Positions 1-8,374 of a stretch of 10,000 nucleotides of DNA are shown in pieces (position 1 is the first letter of the stretch; every line of letters starts with the position of its first letter). Under the pieces are notes generated by a model. That model ran no database searches and was not told where the DNA came from. It saw nothing but the letters and a program-made list of their open reading frames with translations. This DNA comes from Actinidia chinensis (Eukaryota > Streptophyta > Magnoliopsida > Ericales > Actinidiaceae). Both the position numbers and the translations under genes were made by a program. Where the stretch lies: positions 7,857,514 to 7,867,513 of the forward strand of contig CM018904.1 in the NCBI GenBank assembly GCA_009663005.1. Reading direction: 5' to 3'.

Positions 1-426
1 GACGCGATATCTCAACCGAGGAGAAAGGAATACATATCAGCGAGAAGTCATCAAAGAGGGATCAAGATGATATATCAGACATCTCGCCCTTGAAAAAGAA
101 ACCCCCGACATCGACCGATGTCAAAAAGAAAGGGCCCTGCTTAAGCCTGACGATAAGAAGAAGGGTCCCCCCTGCCAAAGTTGATGTGAAGCCCATGGTC
201 TCCTTGGCTCGGGCGCCCCCCCAAGACATAATAGCTTTTATGATTCTCGGAGAAGAAACCTCAGCCAATCTGAGAATGGTTTTGGTGCTTGAAGCCTCCA
301 TTGTGAATAATCCAATAGTGGTGAAGAAACTTCTCCACAGCCTGAGGACAAGAAGATGGTGTGCGAGCTAGAACTATACGTGGCGCCACTTCGGATCTTC
401 CACACGTTCATTTAGGTCATTATTAT
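1..426. other. Unassigned flank upstream of the LTR
   Basis: This stretch precedes the proposed LTR. A + strand frame of 93 codons is open at 90-371 and its first third is lysine- and arginine-rich (several KKK and RRR runs); the - strand is also open over much of the same stretch (62-301). Neither reading resembles a family I know. It has no ribosome-site or splice logic I can defend, and the two-strand openness argues against real coding. It may be host DNA at the insertion site or the end of another decayed repeat. No target-site duplication can be tested because the far end of the element is not in the window. Confidence 0.4.
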
Positions 427-892
427 TGATGTGGGGAAAAAATACACCTATTAATGTTCAAAACGACCTCGCCCCAAGGGAGGTTGGAAATCGGTACCAA
501 TCTTCCCATGAAGTCCCAAAAACGTCATCTCCGGAACCCCTTGACCGAGGGTAAAAAAGAGTCCAACGCTTTAGACATTGGACCCGCCAGTGCTGTGCAC
601 GAGTCGCATAGCCACCATCAAAAGATCATCAGTTGGGGAGAGTTATCGTTAAAATACTGACTCGTCCTCGACTTGGTGGACAGAACAGTACTTGGAATCT
701 CCATCTCTACCCACCAGAATCCTTATTATACATGGAACATCCCTTGCGAGGGATTTCTCCTCAACGGCACCGACAATTACGGATATCTCCATATGGGCAA
801 TCTTCCCAAATATTTCTCCCCTATCTCCGAGATACCTTCCATATAAAATCCTTCCGAGGATCAGCGTTATCCATGGGCACGACATTACTGTT

Positions 893-900
893 TATAAAAA
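893..900 (+). promoter_or_regulatory. TATA box of the LTR promoter
   Basis: TATAAAAA lies inside the proposed LTR, about 230 bp before its right end and just ahead of the AATAAA signal. RNA polymerase II would start roughly 25-35 bp downstream, near 920-935, which would mark the U3/R boundary. The placement agrees with plant gypsy LTRs; the start site itself is inferred. Confidence 0.55.
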
Positions 901-910
901 AGGCGCTCCC

Positions 911-916
911 AATAAA
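911..916 (+). terminator. AATAAA polyadenylation signal candidate
   Basis: AATAAA occurs 10 bp after the TATA box. In a 3' LTR copy this would be read by the cleavage and polyadenylation machinery. Here it is in the 5' LTR and close to the promoter, so its use is uncertain. Plant signals are loose, and this is a positional call only. Confidence 0.3.
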
Positions 917-1130
917 CAAAGTACGCTCTTACAAGCAAAAACACCACACTTTTCTCGAGCTCTTTATTGTGATCACCTTGTTATAAGTCCAGGGGGGTTT
1001 GAGCGGTCTCGCCCGAGCCGTTTACTTGTTCGTCTGTTGCAGGCGCCCTTCAAAATATCCGGGTCAGTGCGAGGAGAACGAGCAATATGATGTGGTTGCT
1101 CGCCCCCCCAATTTTTTACCACAACAGTTT

Positions 1131-1148
1131 TGGCGCCGTCTTGGGAAA
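1131..1148 (+). promoter_or_regulatory. Primer binding site (tRNA-primed minus-strand start)
   Basis: TGGCGCCGTCTTGGGAAA starts four bases after the LTR end. The opening TGG pairs with the CCA end of a tRNA. The first nine bases (TGGCGCCGT) match the complement of the 3' end of plant tRNA-Asp; the match then weakens, as is common in plant gypsy elements. This site fixes the 5' LTR right boundary and the + orientation of the element. Confidence 0.75.
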
Positions 1149-1640
1149 CGACAGTTCCTATGCACCTGCGCCAGCCGCATATACCCAGACCAAGTGCCAG
1201 TAAGAGTAGTAGCCCCCGGGAGGAACAGATCCCATTTCTATGCCAACCCAGCCCAAGCTCCACATCTAGAAGGTCTCCACCGTGAGATACAAGATATGGC
1301 TGAGCAGAGAGGATAAGGAACGAGAATAATGGTCGCCTAATGCAATCTCGCTGCTGCCAAACCCCCATCCAGTGCTGCACCACTCCTCCTGTGATGTCAG
1401 AGCGATCTCGCCACAGAATCGTTCTAGAAATCGTTCCAGAAACATCAGTGCCGATAAGAGGGGGGGGAGCCGCCAAGCACCAGCAAGCTCCTTCCTGCAT
1501 GAAAAGGAGTTCCTCCGAATATAGGTAAAACTCCAACAGATCGAGAAGGGAGAGGAGCCCCAGCAGAGGTGACAGTTAGGGCACGACATAAATCCACATC
1601 AAAGAAGATTGAGATTTGGACGCCCGGCTCGACGCCATCA
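1149..1640 (+). other. Untranslated leader between primer site and gag
   Basis: About 490 bp with no recognisable + strand domain. Such leaders carry packaging and dimerisation signals in related elements, but no specific signal can be picked out here. It contains a G8 run near 1459-1466. A long - strand frame (187 codons, 973-1536) crosses the LTR end and the primer site; I treat it as fortuitous. The boundary with gag is approximate, since no start codon with an uninterrupted frame into the gag motifs exists. Confidence 0.5.
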
Positions 1641-2640
1641 ACACTGGACAGGCGCCCCAGTAAACTGTCGACACATGATTAAACAGACAGAACCGCCGTT
1701 CAACAGGGAGGATACGGTTCTTGAGGGCTCGGATTTCATCAAAGTCAAGCTCCAGCCCAGATCGGTCTGTAGAAGAAAAACGATCGAGGACCACCTAGAC
1801 TCGTACAAGAGTATGAGTGTCGCTCCAAGGTGCCTCGGACGAGGTTATGTCAAAAGCGTTCTCCGCCACTTTGAGGACCCGCCGTCATGTGTTTCGGAAA
1901 AACTGTCGCCCAGGGGGACATTGATTCCTTGGGCGATCCCCCCTAAGTCGACTTATTCGTCGACACGTTCATGAGCTGCAAAAACAAAAAAACGCCAAAC
2001 GACTGCTTCTCTCTTGTCAACATTCATCAAAAAGAGACTGAGAGCTGAAAGACTTGTGAACGATTCAATCAGGCCATTTTGGAAAGTCGAAGATCCCAGC
2101 AGAAACAAAGTAATAATTATGGGATGATGGAAGGACTCGACCTGGCCCGCTGTTCGAATCCCTCTCCAAAAAACGTTCCTGAAAGTTATTGCACTCCAGA
2201 GGTAATAAGCGATAAGATATCGCCGCAGAGGATGTTGGGCCGAGGCCAAACGAAGCGGACGAGGGAAGGATGATCAAAAGAGAAGGAAATTGACACGAGG
2301 CAAACCGATTTTAGGGAAGAACCGGAGGTACAAGAGGGACCTGACCGAGATTCCAAACGATTCCAATGATAGACGTCCTCGCCCACTTCCTCGCCGACCT
2401 GAGTTGAGTTTACTTACCACCACTCCAAGCCCATGTTGCCCAAGACTTCGGAAATTAAGCACGAAGAGTTCGTCAAATGGCCCAGAGAAGAAGATTCAAA
2501 ACTGACCCCAGAAGAGGAACATGAACAAATATGGAATTTCACGGGACCACGGACACAATAATGAGGACTGCTTCAACTAAAGAAAACAAATCGCCGACCT
2601 CAATTAAGAGGGGTTACCTAAGGAAGTATGTTAGCCCGCT
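1640..2640 (+). pseudogene. gag: gag remnant: capsid-like domain plus zinc knuckle
   Basis: Gag forms the cytoplasmic virus-like particle and its knuckle binds element RNA. Short blocks typical of the plant Retrotrans_gag domain remain. LQGASDEVMSKAFSATL lies at 1823-1873, followed by the FSLVNIHQKETES block at 2007-2045. The knuckle region is at about 2527-2574, where DHGHNNEDCF keeps the His and last Cys with the right spacing (H-x4-C). The first half of the knuckle is lost: where a Cys and an earlier His are expected the frame reads Gly and Ser. The blocks lie in different frames with stops between them, including one right after the knuckle. Neither the start nor the end is reliable. The gag-to-protease order is normal for the group. 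Confidence 0.75.
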
Positions 2641-2799
2641 CGCCCACCACTCAACTCCCCAGAGAGAAAGATACGGCGATTAACCAACCAACTGCGGGGA
2701 TATACAAAATCCATGGAGGGTTTCGATCGGCGGGTATTCGACTTCATCCAGGAAAAAGCATGCCAGAAGGCCAAGACCGACGAGGAAGAAGTTTAAACC

Positions 2800-3260
2800 T
2801 CTCTCATTGTTGCTGACCCAACAACCATCACCTTCAACAATGATGATTTAAGAGCTTACCATCTACCCCACGACGAGCCTTGGTCGTCTCGGCCGTCATT
2901 GCCAATTTCACATCCAGAGAATTTTAATCGACAATGGGAGGAAGTTCGGCAGATACTTGTCTTCGCACATTCGAGGAGAATAAAAAAAGTGGGCTGGACA
3001 GCTTCACCATTTTAATTTACCCCCCGATCGGATTTGGAGAGGGAATACGATGCACCCCTTGGGATGGATCAACTGCCAATAACCCTGGGAGGCGAACAAC
3101 ACCAGACCACCGTTTATGTGTGGCAGGATGTTATTGTGGTAGAATGCCTCGCCCTTTAATGCCATCCTGGGCGACCAACTTTAGGAGGAAATCAGGCGAT
3201 CACTCGGAATATCACTGAGCAAAGTTTCCCACCCCAAAGGGATGGCGAGAAAAAAGGCGA
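2800..3260 (+). pseudogene. pol: Retropepsin-type aspartic protease remnant (pol)
   Basis: The protease would cut the Gag-Pol polyprotein inside the particle and works as a dimer with one Asp per subunit. A typical lead-in, TITFNNDDLRAYHLPHDEP, is at 2824-2880. The active site follows: catalytic Asp in the frame reading ILIDNG (GAC 2930-2932), and the rest of the motif, GGSSAD, in the next frame from 2937. One extra base within the G-rich stretch at about 2936-2941 therefore splits the catalytic motif. The downstream structural motif NAILGD is at 3158-3175, and a stop follows two codons later. The tail near 3230-3270 still shows the PKG...GE...GDQ pattern in shifting frames that leads towards RT in this group. 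Confidence 0.8.
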
Positions 3261-3539
3261 TCAGCGAAAGTTGGGCCAGGCAAGCTTCATTCGGCCATGA
3301 GGGTCGAAACCTCTTCAGTTCCGCCCACCCAATAGCAATTACAGAACATCGTACGAAACAGAGGCAACTTGAGATGAAAATGGAAACACTCCCTGGCAGA
3401 CCCAGGGAAACCAATAACACCAAGCCTCTGAAGAGATCGTCCCATATCCCATACATCAGATTATCCTATCGCCATATATTGATGGTTTCTACGAACTTAC
3501 CATGAGCGGTGTTTAACCTGAAAAACTTCGTGAAAGAAA

Positions 3540-4200
3540 AACCTCCAACGTATTGCCTGGTAGCACAAAGAGAAGTCACTGGCATAAGATCCGAGGATCG
3601 CCAGCACAAATTGCTCACCGACCCGAAAAACATTCTCCAGTTGCCAAAGCGGAAGGAAAGTCGACCTGAACGCTAAAAGCATTGAAGATGAAGTGAATAA
3701 ACCTCATCAGGGCTAAGCGCCGAGAGGCCCTATCGAATTGGCTGCCAATGTCGTAGTGCCCCAAAAAGGGGGGAAAGTGGAGGGGTGTGTAGATTTCACG
3801 ACCTTAACAAGGGCTGGCCCAAAGGACCGTTTCCTTTGTTTACCCAAAATAGCCTTATAGTCGACGCCACCTACAAAGCACGAGCCCTAAGTTTATGGAC
3901 GCCTTCTCGGGATTATCACCAGATCAAGATGTACCCTATGACATTGAAAAGACCTCTTTATCACCGAACGGGGGTTGTGTTTTATATTGTACAAAGTAAT
4001 GCCATTCGGATTGAGAACGATTTTGGGGGAGACGTAAAGAGTTAGTCAAAATGATGTTCAAGGAAATATAATTGGGGCGCCATGGAAGTAGTAATATAGA
4101 TGATAGCTGGAAAAGCCTACGATTCATCCGACCACATCGCCCACTTGAAGAAGCATTCCGCATACTGCGTCGCCATCGGTATGGATGGTTAAATCCATCA
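3540..4200 (+). pseudogene. pol: Reverse transcriptase domain remnant (pol)
   Basis: This domain copies element RNA into DNA. Recognisable blocks, in order, are a lysine/arginine-rich fingers region ending in KKGGKW near 3760-3780, CVDFT at 3786-3800, and AGPKD at 3813-3827 in the same frame (the middle of this block, DLNK, reads in another frame). The first catalytic motif is FMDAFSG, with its Asp at 3898-3900, followed by YHQIKM one frame over. The second catalytic motif is at 4093-4104 and reads NIDD, so both Asp codons survive but the usual Tyr is Asn. A stop codon (TAG) ends the frame at about 4042-4044, and several small indels separate the blocks. Order and spacing are normal for Ty3/gypsy, but no continuous frame exists. 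Identification is firm; activity as written is excluded. Confidence 0.9.
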
Positions 4201-4289
4201 AATGATCTTTGAGTGTGTCCGGAAAATCTTAGGATTCTGATTTGTCACTAACGTGAAATCGAGGTAAATCCGAGCAGATCACAGCCTTA

Positions 4290-4870
4290 ATCACGATGAG
4301 TTCGCCCAGAGTATCCGAAAAGTACAGCAGCTGACTGGGCGAGTAAACCGCCCTCAACAGATTTGTCTCAAAGTCTGCGGGACAAATGCATCCCCTTCTT
4401 CAAAATCCTAGAAAAAGCCAGGGCTTAAATGGAATGAGGAATATGAAAATGCGTTCCAACAGTGAAAGAGTACCTCGGGCGCCCCACCTACTCACAGTAC
4501 CCGCCACCGGCGAGGACCTTTACGTATATGCCATCTCGCCACACGCGGTGAGTTGCCGTGCTCATCCGAGCAGAAGATCAGGTCAAAGGCCAATTACTAC
4601 GTTTCTTTTTATAAAGTCGTATGGGACAGAGAGAGAGCCAGATATCCAAAGATCGAAAAACTCGTACGCCCTAATGATCGTTGCCAGGAAAACCGTCATA
4701 CTTTCAAAACCATTCCCATTATAGTGCTGACGGATCAGCCATTGAAGAATTCTTCAGGCGACCAGATGCGTCAGGTCGGACTCCTCAATGGTCCGTAAGC
4801 TAAGTGAATTCCAATTGAGCAAGCCAATGACGGCAATAAAAGGCTCAAGGCCTGGCCCTGGCTGATTTCA
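4290..4870 (+). pseudogene. pol: RT connection and first RNase H remnant (pol)
   Basis: RNase H removes the RNA strand from the RNA-DNA hybrid. The connection segment from RT is seen as WNEEYENAFQQ at 4430-4462. A single frame then carries LLTVPATGEDLYVYAISPHAVS (about 4487-4552). After a 1-base shift AVLIRAEDQ follows, then WDRERARYPKIEKLV (about 4622-4666), which spans the conserved Glu region. A catalytic Asp is kept in VLTDQPLK (GAT 4733-4735). The domain ends near 4870 with the DF-rich linker that precedes the second RNase H. Frames change at least twice, but residues around the active site are well kept. This is the usual Ty3/gypsy RNase H placed directly after RT. Confidence 0.85.
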
Positions 4871-4959
4871 TTGTCGGAATCCACTCAGGGAGGGACACTC
4901 CACAACCTGAAACAGCCCCTCTTGAAGCGAGAATTCCTAAAGAACCAAACCAGCAAAAA

Positions 4960-5340
4960 AAGCCCGCCCAATGGATATTGTTCGTTGCTGGCTCGCCGAA
5001 ATCAGCCGGGGCTGCGGGGCAGGGCTCATTTCATCCGACGGCCTCCGTCAGGCGAACAAAATGGAATACGCCATAAGAATAGGGTTTAAAGCCACTAACA
5101 ATGAAGCCGAAACGAAGCCTCTCGCGGATTAAGGGTAGCATACGAGTTGGAGCATAATCTTTGAAAGTTTAGTTTTTAGTGCTCGCAGCTGGTGGTAAAC
5201 CAAGTCCAAGGAGACTACCTCGCAAGGACGCAAGAATGATAGCCTATTTAGGCGAAGTAAAGGCTGGATCCGCCAAGTCAAGGGTTCAAGATTCATCAGA
5301 TCCCGAGAAAGAAGATAATTAAAAAGGCGAGACGCCTGGC
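4960..5340 (+). pseudogene. pol: Second, archaeal-type RNase H (aRNH) remnant
   Basis: An extra RNase H between the first RNase H and integrase is the hallmark of the plant Tat group. The opening strand reads WILFVAGS at about 4974-4997, where an Asp is expected at the Ala position, so the first catalytic acid is lost (GCT). The helix with the conserved Glu is intact in NKMEYAIRIGFKATNNEAE (5055-5111). LVVNQVQGDYLAR follows from 5189, but the Asp expected just before it is disrupted by a small deletion. MIAYLGEVKA at 5236-5265 continues the family pattern in one frame, and KIHQIPRE follows in another. Length and order match the family. Two of the acidic catalytic residues are gone, so this domain would be inactive even if the frames were continuous. 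Confidence 0.85.
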
Positions 5341-5559
5341 AATTTGGGTAACTTTTGAGTTTATTCTGACAGGTGCATACCTCTGGAATTTTTAACCAAA
5401 ACTAACATTTGGAGTCGCCAACCAAGTCTCCAAACGAAAAAATCCGACGTGGTATGGACGAGAGTATGACTATTCCAAAGAGGGATCAGGCCAGAAGTTA
5501 AGCAGCCAATGCTCGCCGCGCAATACAGATCCGCGAGGTCTGCATTGTTAATGGCGTCG

Positions 5560-6746
5560 ATGTACAGAGGTCTTTTTAGGACAACCTGAAAGGTCTCCGA
5601 CCAAAAGAGGGGCAGAGTACGTTCTAGAGGAAATCACGAGGCATATGCGGTAACCATCCGGCGCAAGGTCACTGGACGAAGAAGAACGAAAAGAAAAGAA
5701 AAAAGAGAAAAGAAAACATTCGCAAGGATATTTTTGGCCGACATTAGAAACGAGATGCGACAGCATATATCACGAGACGACAAATGCCAGAGTTTGCCCG
5801 TTAGCCGTTTCCCTCACACGAGATGGTACCGATGTCCAGCCCTTGGCATTGGCCCAGTGGGGGATATGACAGTCTGTGTCCATACCGCAGCTCCTTTGCA
5901 AAAAGAAGTAGGTTTTTAATGTCCGCCCATAGATTCTTCCAATAAATGGATAGAACTCAGCCCCTCGCCAAGATTACTGAGGAAATACCGGGGCTTCATA
6001 TGGAAGACATTTTTTTGCAGATTCGGAGTCCCAAAGGTTATCATCTCGGACAACGCAAGACACGGACAGTCGGACAACGACACGGTTCAGACTATTATGT
6101 TCGGCTTCTCGCCATCTCCCATCATTCTCCTCGCCGCTCGGTTCATCCTCAAGCTAATGGGCAGGTGGAATTTTTGGGGTGAATAACCAATCGTTACCAT
6201 CTCAGGAATGAAAGGGTGGATGGACGATCAAACAGCGCGTGGGCAGAAAACCGAAAACCCTACAAGCATACTTTGGGCTTATCATAATATAGACGGATGC
6301 CTACGGGTGTGGTGAAAATCCGTTTCCCCTGGTCTTGGAACCAAATCAGTTCCTACCGGTGGAAATAGGTATGACGAGCTTCGGGTTTCGAAATTTCGAA
6401 AGAGAAAAGAAAAGAATTATGAGGCGAGCTCAGAGGTCAACCTGGAACATCCTTGAAGGAAAAGATGAGCGAGAGCGCCGAGCTACGTCAAACGGCCTAC
6501 AAATGCAAGGCACCAAGATCACTCACAATCAAGAGTTAGGTTAGAACACCGGTCATGCCTTCCGGGCGATCTGGTCTGCGGGAAGTAACCCTGTCAACTA
6601 AAGAAACCAAATAAGGGAAGCTCGGCCCACTGGAAGGTCTTACAAGGTCACAAGTCTCCCGGACCGAGGGGACTTATTGGTAGAGACCCAGCGGAAAAGC
6701 ACTTCACATCCTGGAATGCGAGCATTTGAAAAAGTCCTATAAGTGA
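5560..6746 (+). pseudogene. pol: Integrase remnant with HHCC, DDE core and C-terminal module
   Basis: Integrase inserts the DNA copy into the genome. Part of the N-terminal zinc site is visible as GICGNH (5640-5657) and DDKCQS (5776-5793). The first Cys of the CxxC pair is missing, and a purine-rich insertion separates the two halves. The DDE triad is present as codons: Asp at 5868-5870 after QWG, Asp at 6049-6051 in VIISDNA, and Glu at 6168-6170 in QANGQVE. Spacing is about 60 codons for D-D, as expected. For D-E it is about 39 codons against the usual 35, implying a net insertion of roughly 11 bases. The acids sit in more than one frame. A C-terminal GPY/F-like segment lies near 6612-6660, and the frame ends in TGA at 6744-6746. 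No chromodomain follows. Confidence 0.9.
5678..5716 (+). repeat. Purine-rich GAAAA-type microsatellite inside integrase
   Basis: A run made of GAA, GAAAA and GAAAAAA units, uninterrupted purine from 5688 to 5716, lies between the His pair and the Cys pair of the integrase zinc finger. Related integrases have a short, non-repetitive linker there, so this looks like an expansion or insertion in this copy. It encodes only Lys, Arg and Glu in the open frames. Confidence 0.8.
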
Positions 6747-7090
6747 AGGTCATGAGGAACCCATTCGCCATTCCGCCCTGATAAGTTTATTATAGGAATG
6801 TTACGATGAGCTATGTTAGATCATCGGTTATACGAAAGCTGATATCGCCATGTATGTCCTGGATAGATGCGCCGTTCTATGTAGCCATTATTATGATCCC
6901 TATATCGATGATCGCCCATTTGAGGGTCCTAGAGTTAAAGACAACTTGGACATCGCCAATCCAAAACAAAATAAGATCGCCCGCTATCGGAAATCGCCAA
7001 TATTAGTTCATGGTCGCCATTAACACTCAAACGAAAGACACGGGAACAAAGAGTTTTCAAAGGGATATAGTTTTCATCATATTATTGGAC
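6747..7090 (+). other. Spacer after pol, rich in TCGCC
   Basis: No domain is recognisable between the pol stop and the AT-rich block. A 66-codon + frame at 6806-7006 is composition-driven, with no family resemblance. The word TCGCC occurs seven times between 6765 and 7018 (starts at 6765, 6845, 6912, 6953, 6977, 6994 and 7014), far above chance for 254 bases. In related elements this is untranslated sequence separating pol from the convergent antisense gene. Confidence 0.5.
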
Positions 7091-7138
7091 AAAAATTAAA
7101 TTTAAAAAAAAACAAAAAAATTAAAAAGTTTTAAAATT
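7091..7138. repeat. AT-rich low-complexity block
   Basis: Nearly pure A/T sequence with A-runs of up to nine bases. It sits between the end of pol on + and the end of the antisense gene on -, where the two converge. It could serve as an A/U-rich 3' end region for either transcript, or simply be a slippage-prone tract. It does not resemble a polypurine tract, since it has almost no G and contains T. Confidence 0.6.
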
Positions 7139-7615
7139 GGGAAGCAACTCTGCACAGGATCTTTCTCCTTTCTTTAATCGCCTCTATCCTCGGGCAAAAC
7201 TTGGGCCATGCCTAGTAGCACGTCAACGCGAGGTTGGGGATTGATGGAGGAGAGCTCTTGCAAAACTCCAAAGCCTCGCTGAATGATGAGGAAGTCGCAG
7301 CAGAATTGTAACCGCTTGCCTTGATTCTCCCGAGGTTTGAAGTCTCAATAGCTAGCTCTTGGCCTCGCCATTTATTTGTAGTTCCGCCACAGTGGCCTTC
7401 AGATGCATCCACATCTGTTGCATGGTTGATTCTTCCTCGCTAAGCACGGCCCAGCTTATATTTCCGCGTACGGGCCGATTTTGACTTTTATCAATTCCAG
7501 TCGGCGGGAATCTGCGCTAGCCATTGGGAAGTTAAGTCGGGGCGATCTCCGGCTTGTGAGGCTAGAGAAGAGGCGAACACGACCACCTGCCAAATAACAC
7601 CTCTCAGTATTCGCC

Positions 7616-7628
7616 AAAAAAAAAAAAA
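7616..7628 (+). repeat. A13 homopolymer
   Basis: Thirteen A bases on +, read as poly-T (Phe codons) within the antisense gene. This is a probable slippage site, and the - strand reading frame cannot be trusted across it. Confidence 0.8.
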
Positions 7629-7866
7629 CACCAAGCTTTTCACGAGTACCTGCCCAAGGCATGGAAAGATTTGGCGACCAATTCATTATCGGATAATTGG
7701 TCAACACATCTTGTCGGAAGCCGGAATCACCCCAGTGAGCAGCCTCGAGCCACTGAAGCATCGACATAGACTCGGATCCTATGTCGCCACAAGGGGAGAA
7801 GAGCCAGCTCAGCAGGCACGCCCTAGCATTGATCGCCCCCGGTTAGATTTGAATTTTCTCGTCGGC

Positions 7867-7890
7867 GGGGGGTGGCCGGGGGGGGCCGGG
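7867..7890 (+). other. G-rich tract with quadruplex potential
   Basis: G6, GG, G8 and GGG runs are separated by one to two non-G bases on +, allowing four runs of at least three G with short loops. On the coding (-) strand the same bases are C-rich and encode the Pro-rich linker of the antisense gene, which is sufficient to explain them. Confidence 0.5.
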
Positions 7891-8080
7891 CATGCTTATT
7901 TTCCCCTTGAACGATGCCAGCTCGCCTATTTCGATTAAAAGGGAGCCTTCCCGCGTACGGTCTCACGGAAGCACTCCTTTGGTGGGAGGCTTGGCTGTCT
8001 TCTCCTTCGTAGCCATTCTCGGCCTTGGCATTGCACCGCGGTTTTTTGGCCACCGGGGGGGCACCAGCTCGGCGACATAG

Positions 8081-8254
8081 CTGCAAAGAGATTGAGAGAG
8101 TCAGATAAGAAGGAAAGAAGAAAATAGTAAACAATTGGTTTCTAGTATACCATCAGATTTGAGTGGGGGGCAGCTCGGAATTCGCAATGGAACGGACCTG
8201 AATCGAATTGGAGCCGGACGTCCCAGATAGGAGATTCGTAAACGGTGGTCATAC
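8081..8254 (-). other. Candidate spliceosomal intron in the antisense gene
   Basis: Read on the - strand, a long pyrimidine tract ends in CTCTTTGCAG at 8090-8081, a near-ideal plant acceptor, with a branch-like CTGAC about 20 bases upstream. Two donors are possible: AAG/GTATGA with GT at 8254-8253 (better match, 174-base intron) or ATG/GTATAC with GT at 8150-8149 (70-base intron). Related antisense genes encode a basic, proline-rich segment after the first domain, and exactly that kind of sequence starts at 8080. Splicing is inferred from signals only. Confidence 0.55.
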
Positions 8255-8374
8255 CTTCCCCCGAGCCACATAGAAGGGTTCATCAGGGATACCAGGAGGG
8301 ATCTCCGAAAAGCCTCGCGATATTTCCCGTCTGATGACTCACAGGTAATTCAACGAGTCTTCGCGAGAACGAAC

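Larger units (their letters stand above)
427..1126 (+). repeat. Probable 5' LTR (U3-R-U5)
   Basis: The segment begins TGATGTGGGG (TG at 427, with an alternative TG at 430) and ends ACAACA four bases before a primer binding site, which fits the TG...CA ends of plant LTRs and gives about 700 bp. A TATA box near two thirds of its length, then AATAAA, then a further 210 bp to the end, is a normal U3-R-U5 order. The left end is the weaker boundary. It rests on the TG start and spacing alone, because no second LTR copy is present in the window for alignment. Confidence 0.6.
7139..8080 (-). pseudogene. Antisense gene, second exon: basic Pro-rich segment and coiled-coil-like tail
   Basis: After the acceptor the - strand reads a basic Pro/Lys/Arg-rich stretch, with PPRWPKNRG in one frame and GAPPVAKKPR in another. 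A further Pro-rich stretch (ARPPPATPRRRE) follows near 7840-7900. Further on come LTSRRSPRLNFP near 7540-7575 and MQQMWMHLKATVAELQ near 7375-7425. The last has the hydrophobic spacing of a short coiled coil, which fits the C-terminal half of such antisense proteins. Frames change often, with a homopolymer (A13 on +) at 7616-7628 as one likely slip. The 3' end near 7139 is placed at the start of the AT-rich block and is approximate. I do not recognise a catalytic domain. Confidence 0.45.

Noticed and set aside
1131..1148. Remnant of a tRNA gene
   Set aside because: Only the complement of an acceptor end is present, with no tRNA arms around it; position next to the LTR explains it as a primer site.
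973..1536. 187-codon open frame on the - strand
   Set aside because: It spans the LTR end, primer binding site and leader, has no family motif I recognise, and lies opposite functional noncoding sites. It is probably fortuitous.
3242..3505. 87-codon + frame as a separate small gene
   Set aside because: It lies between protease and RT and its start carries the pol linker pattern, so it is part of the broken polyprotein.
6765..7018. TCGCC cluster as a CRISPR-like or satellite array
   Set aside because: Only five to six bases repeat, spacing is irregular, and the intervening sequence is not repeated as a unit.
7091..7138. AT-rich block as a polypurine tract
   Set aside because: It contains many T bases and almost no G, and no LTR start follows it.
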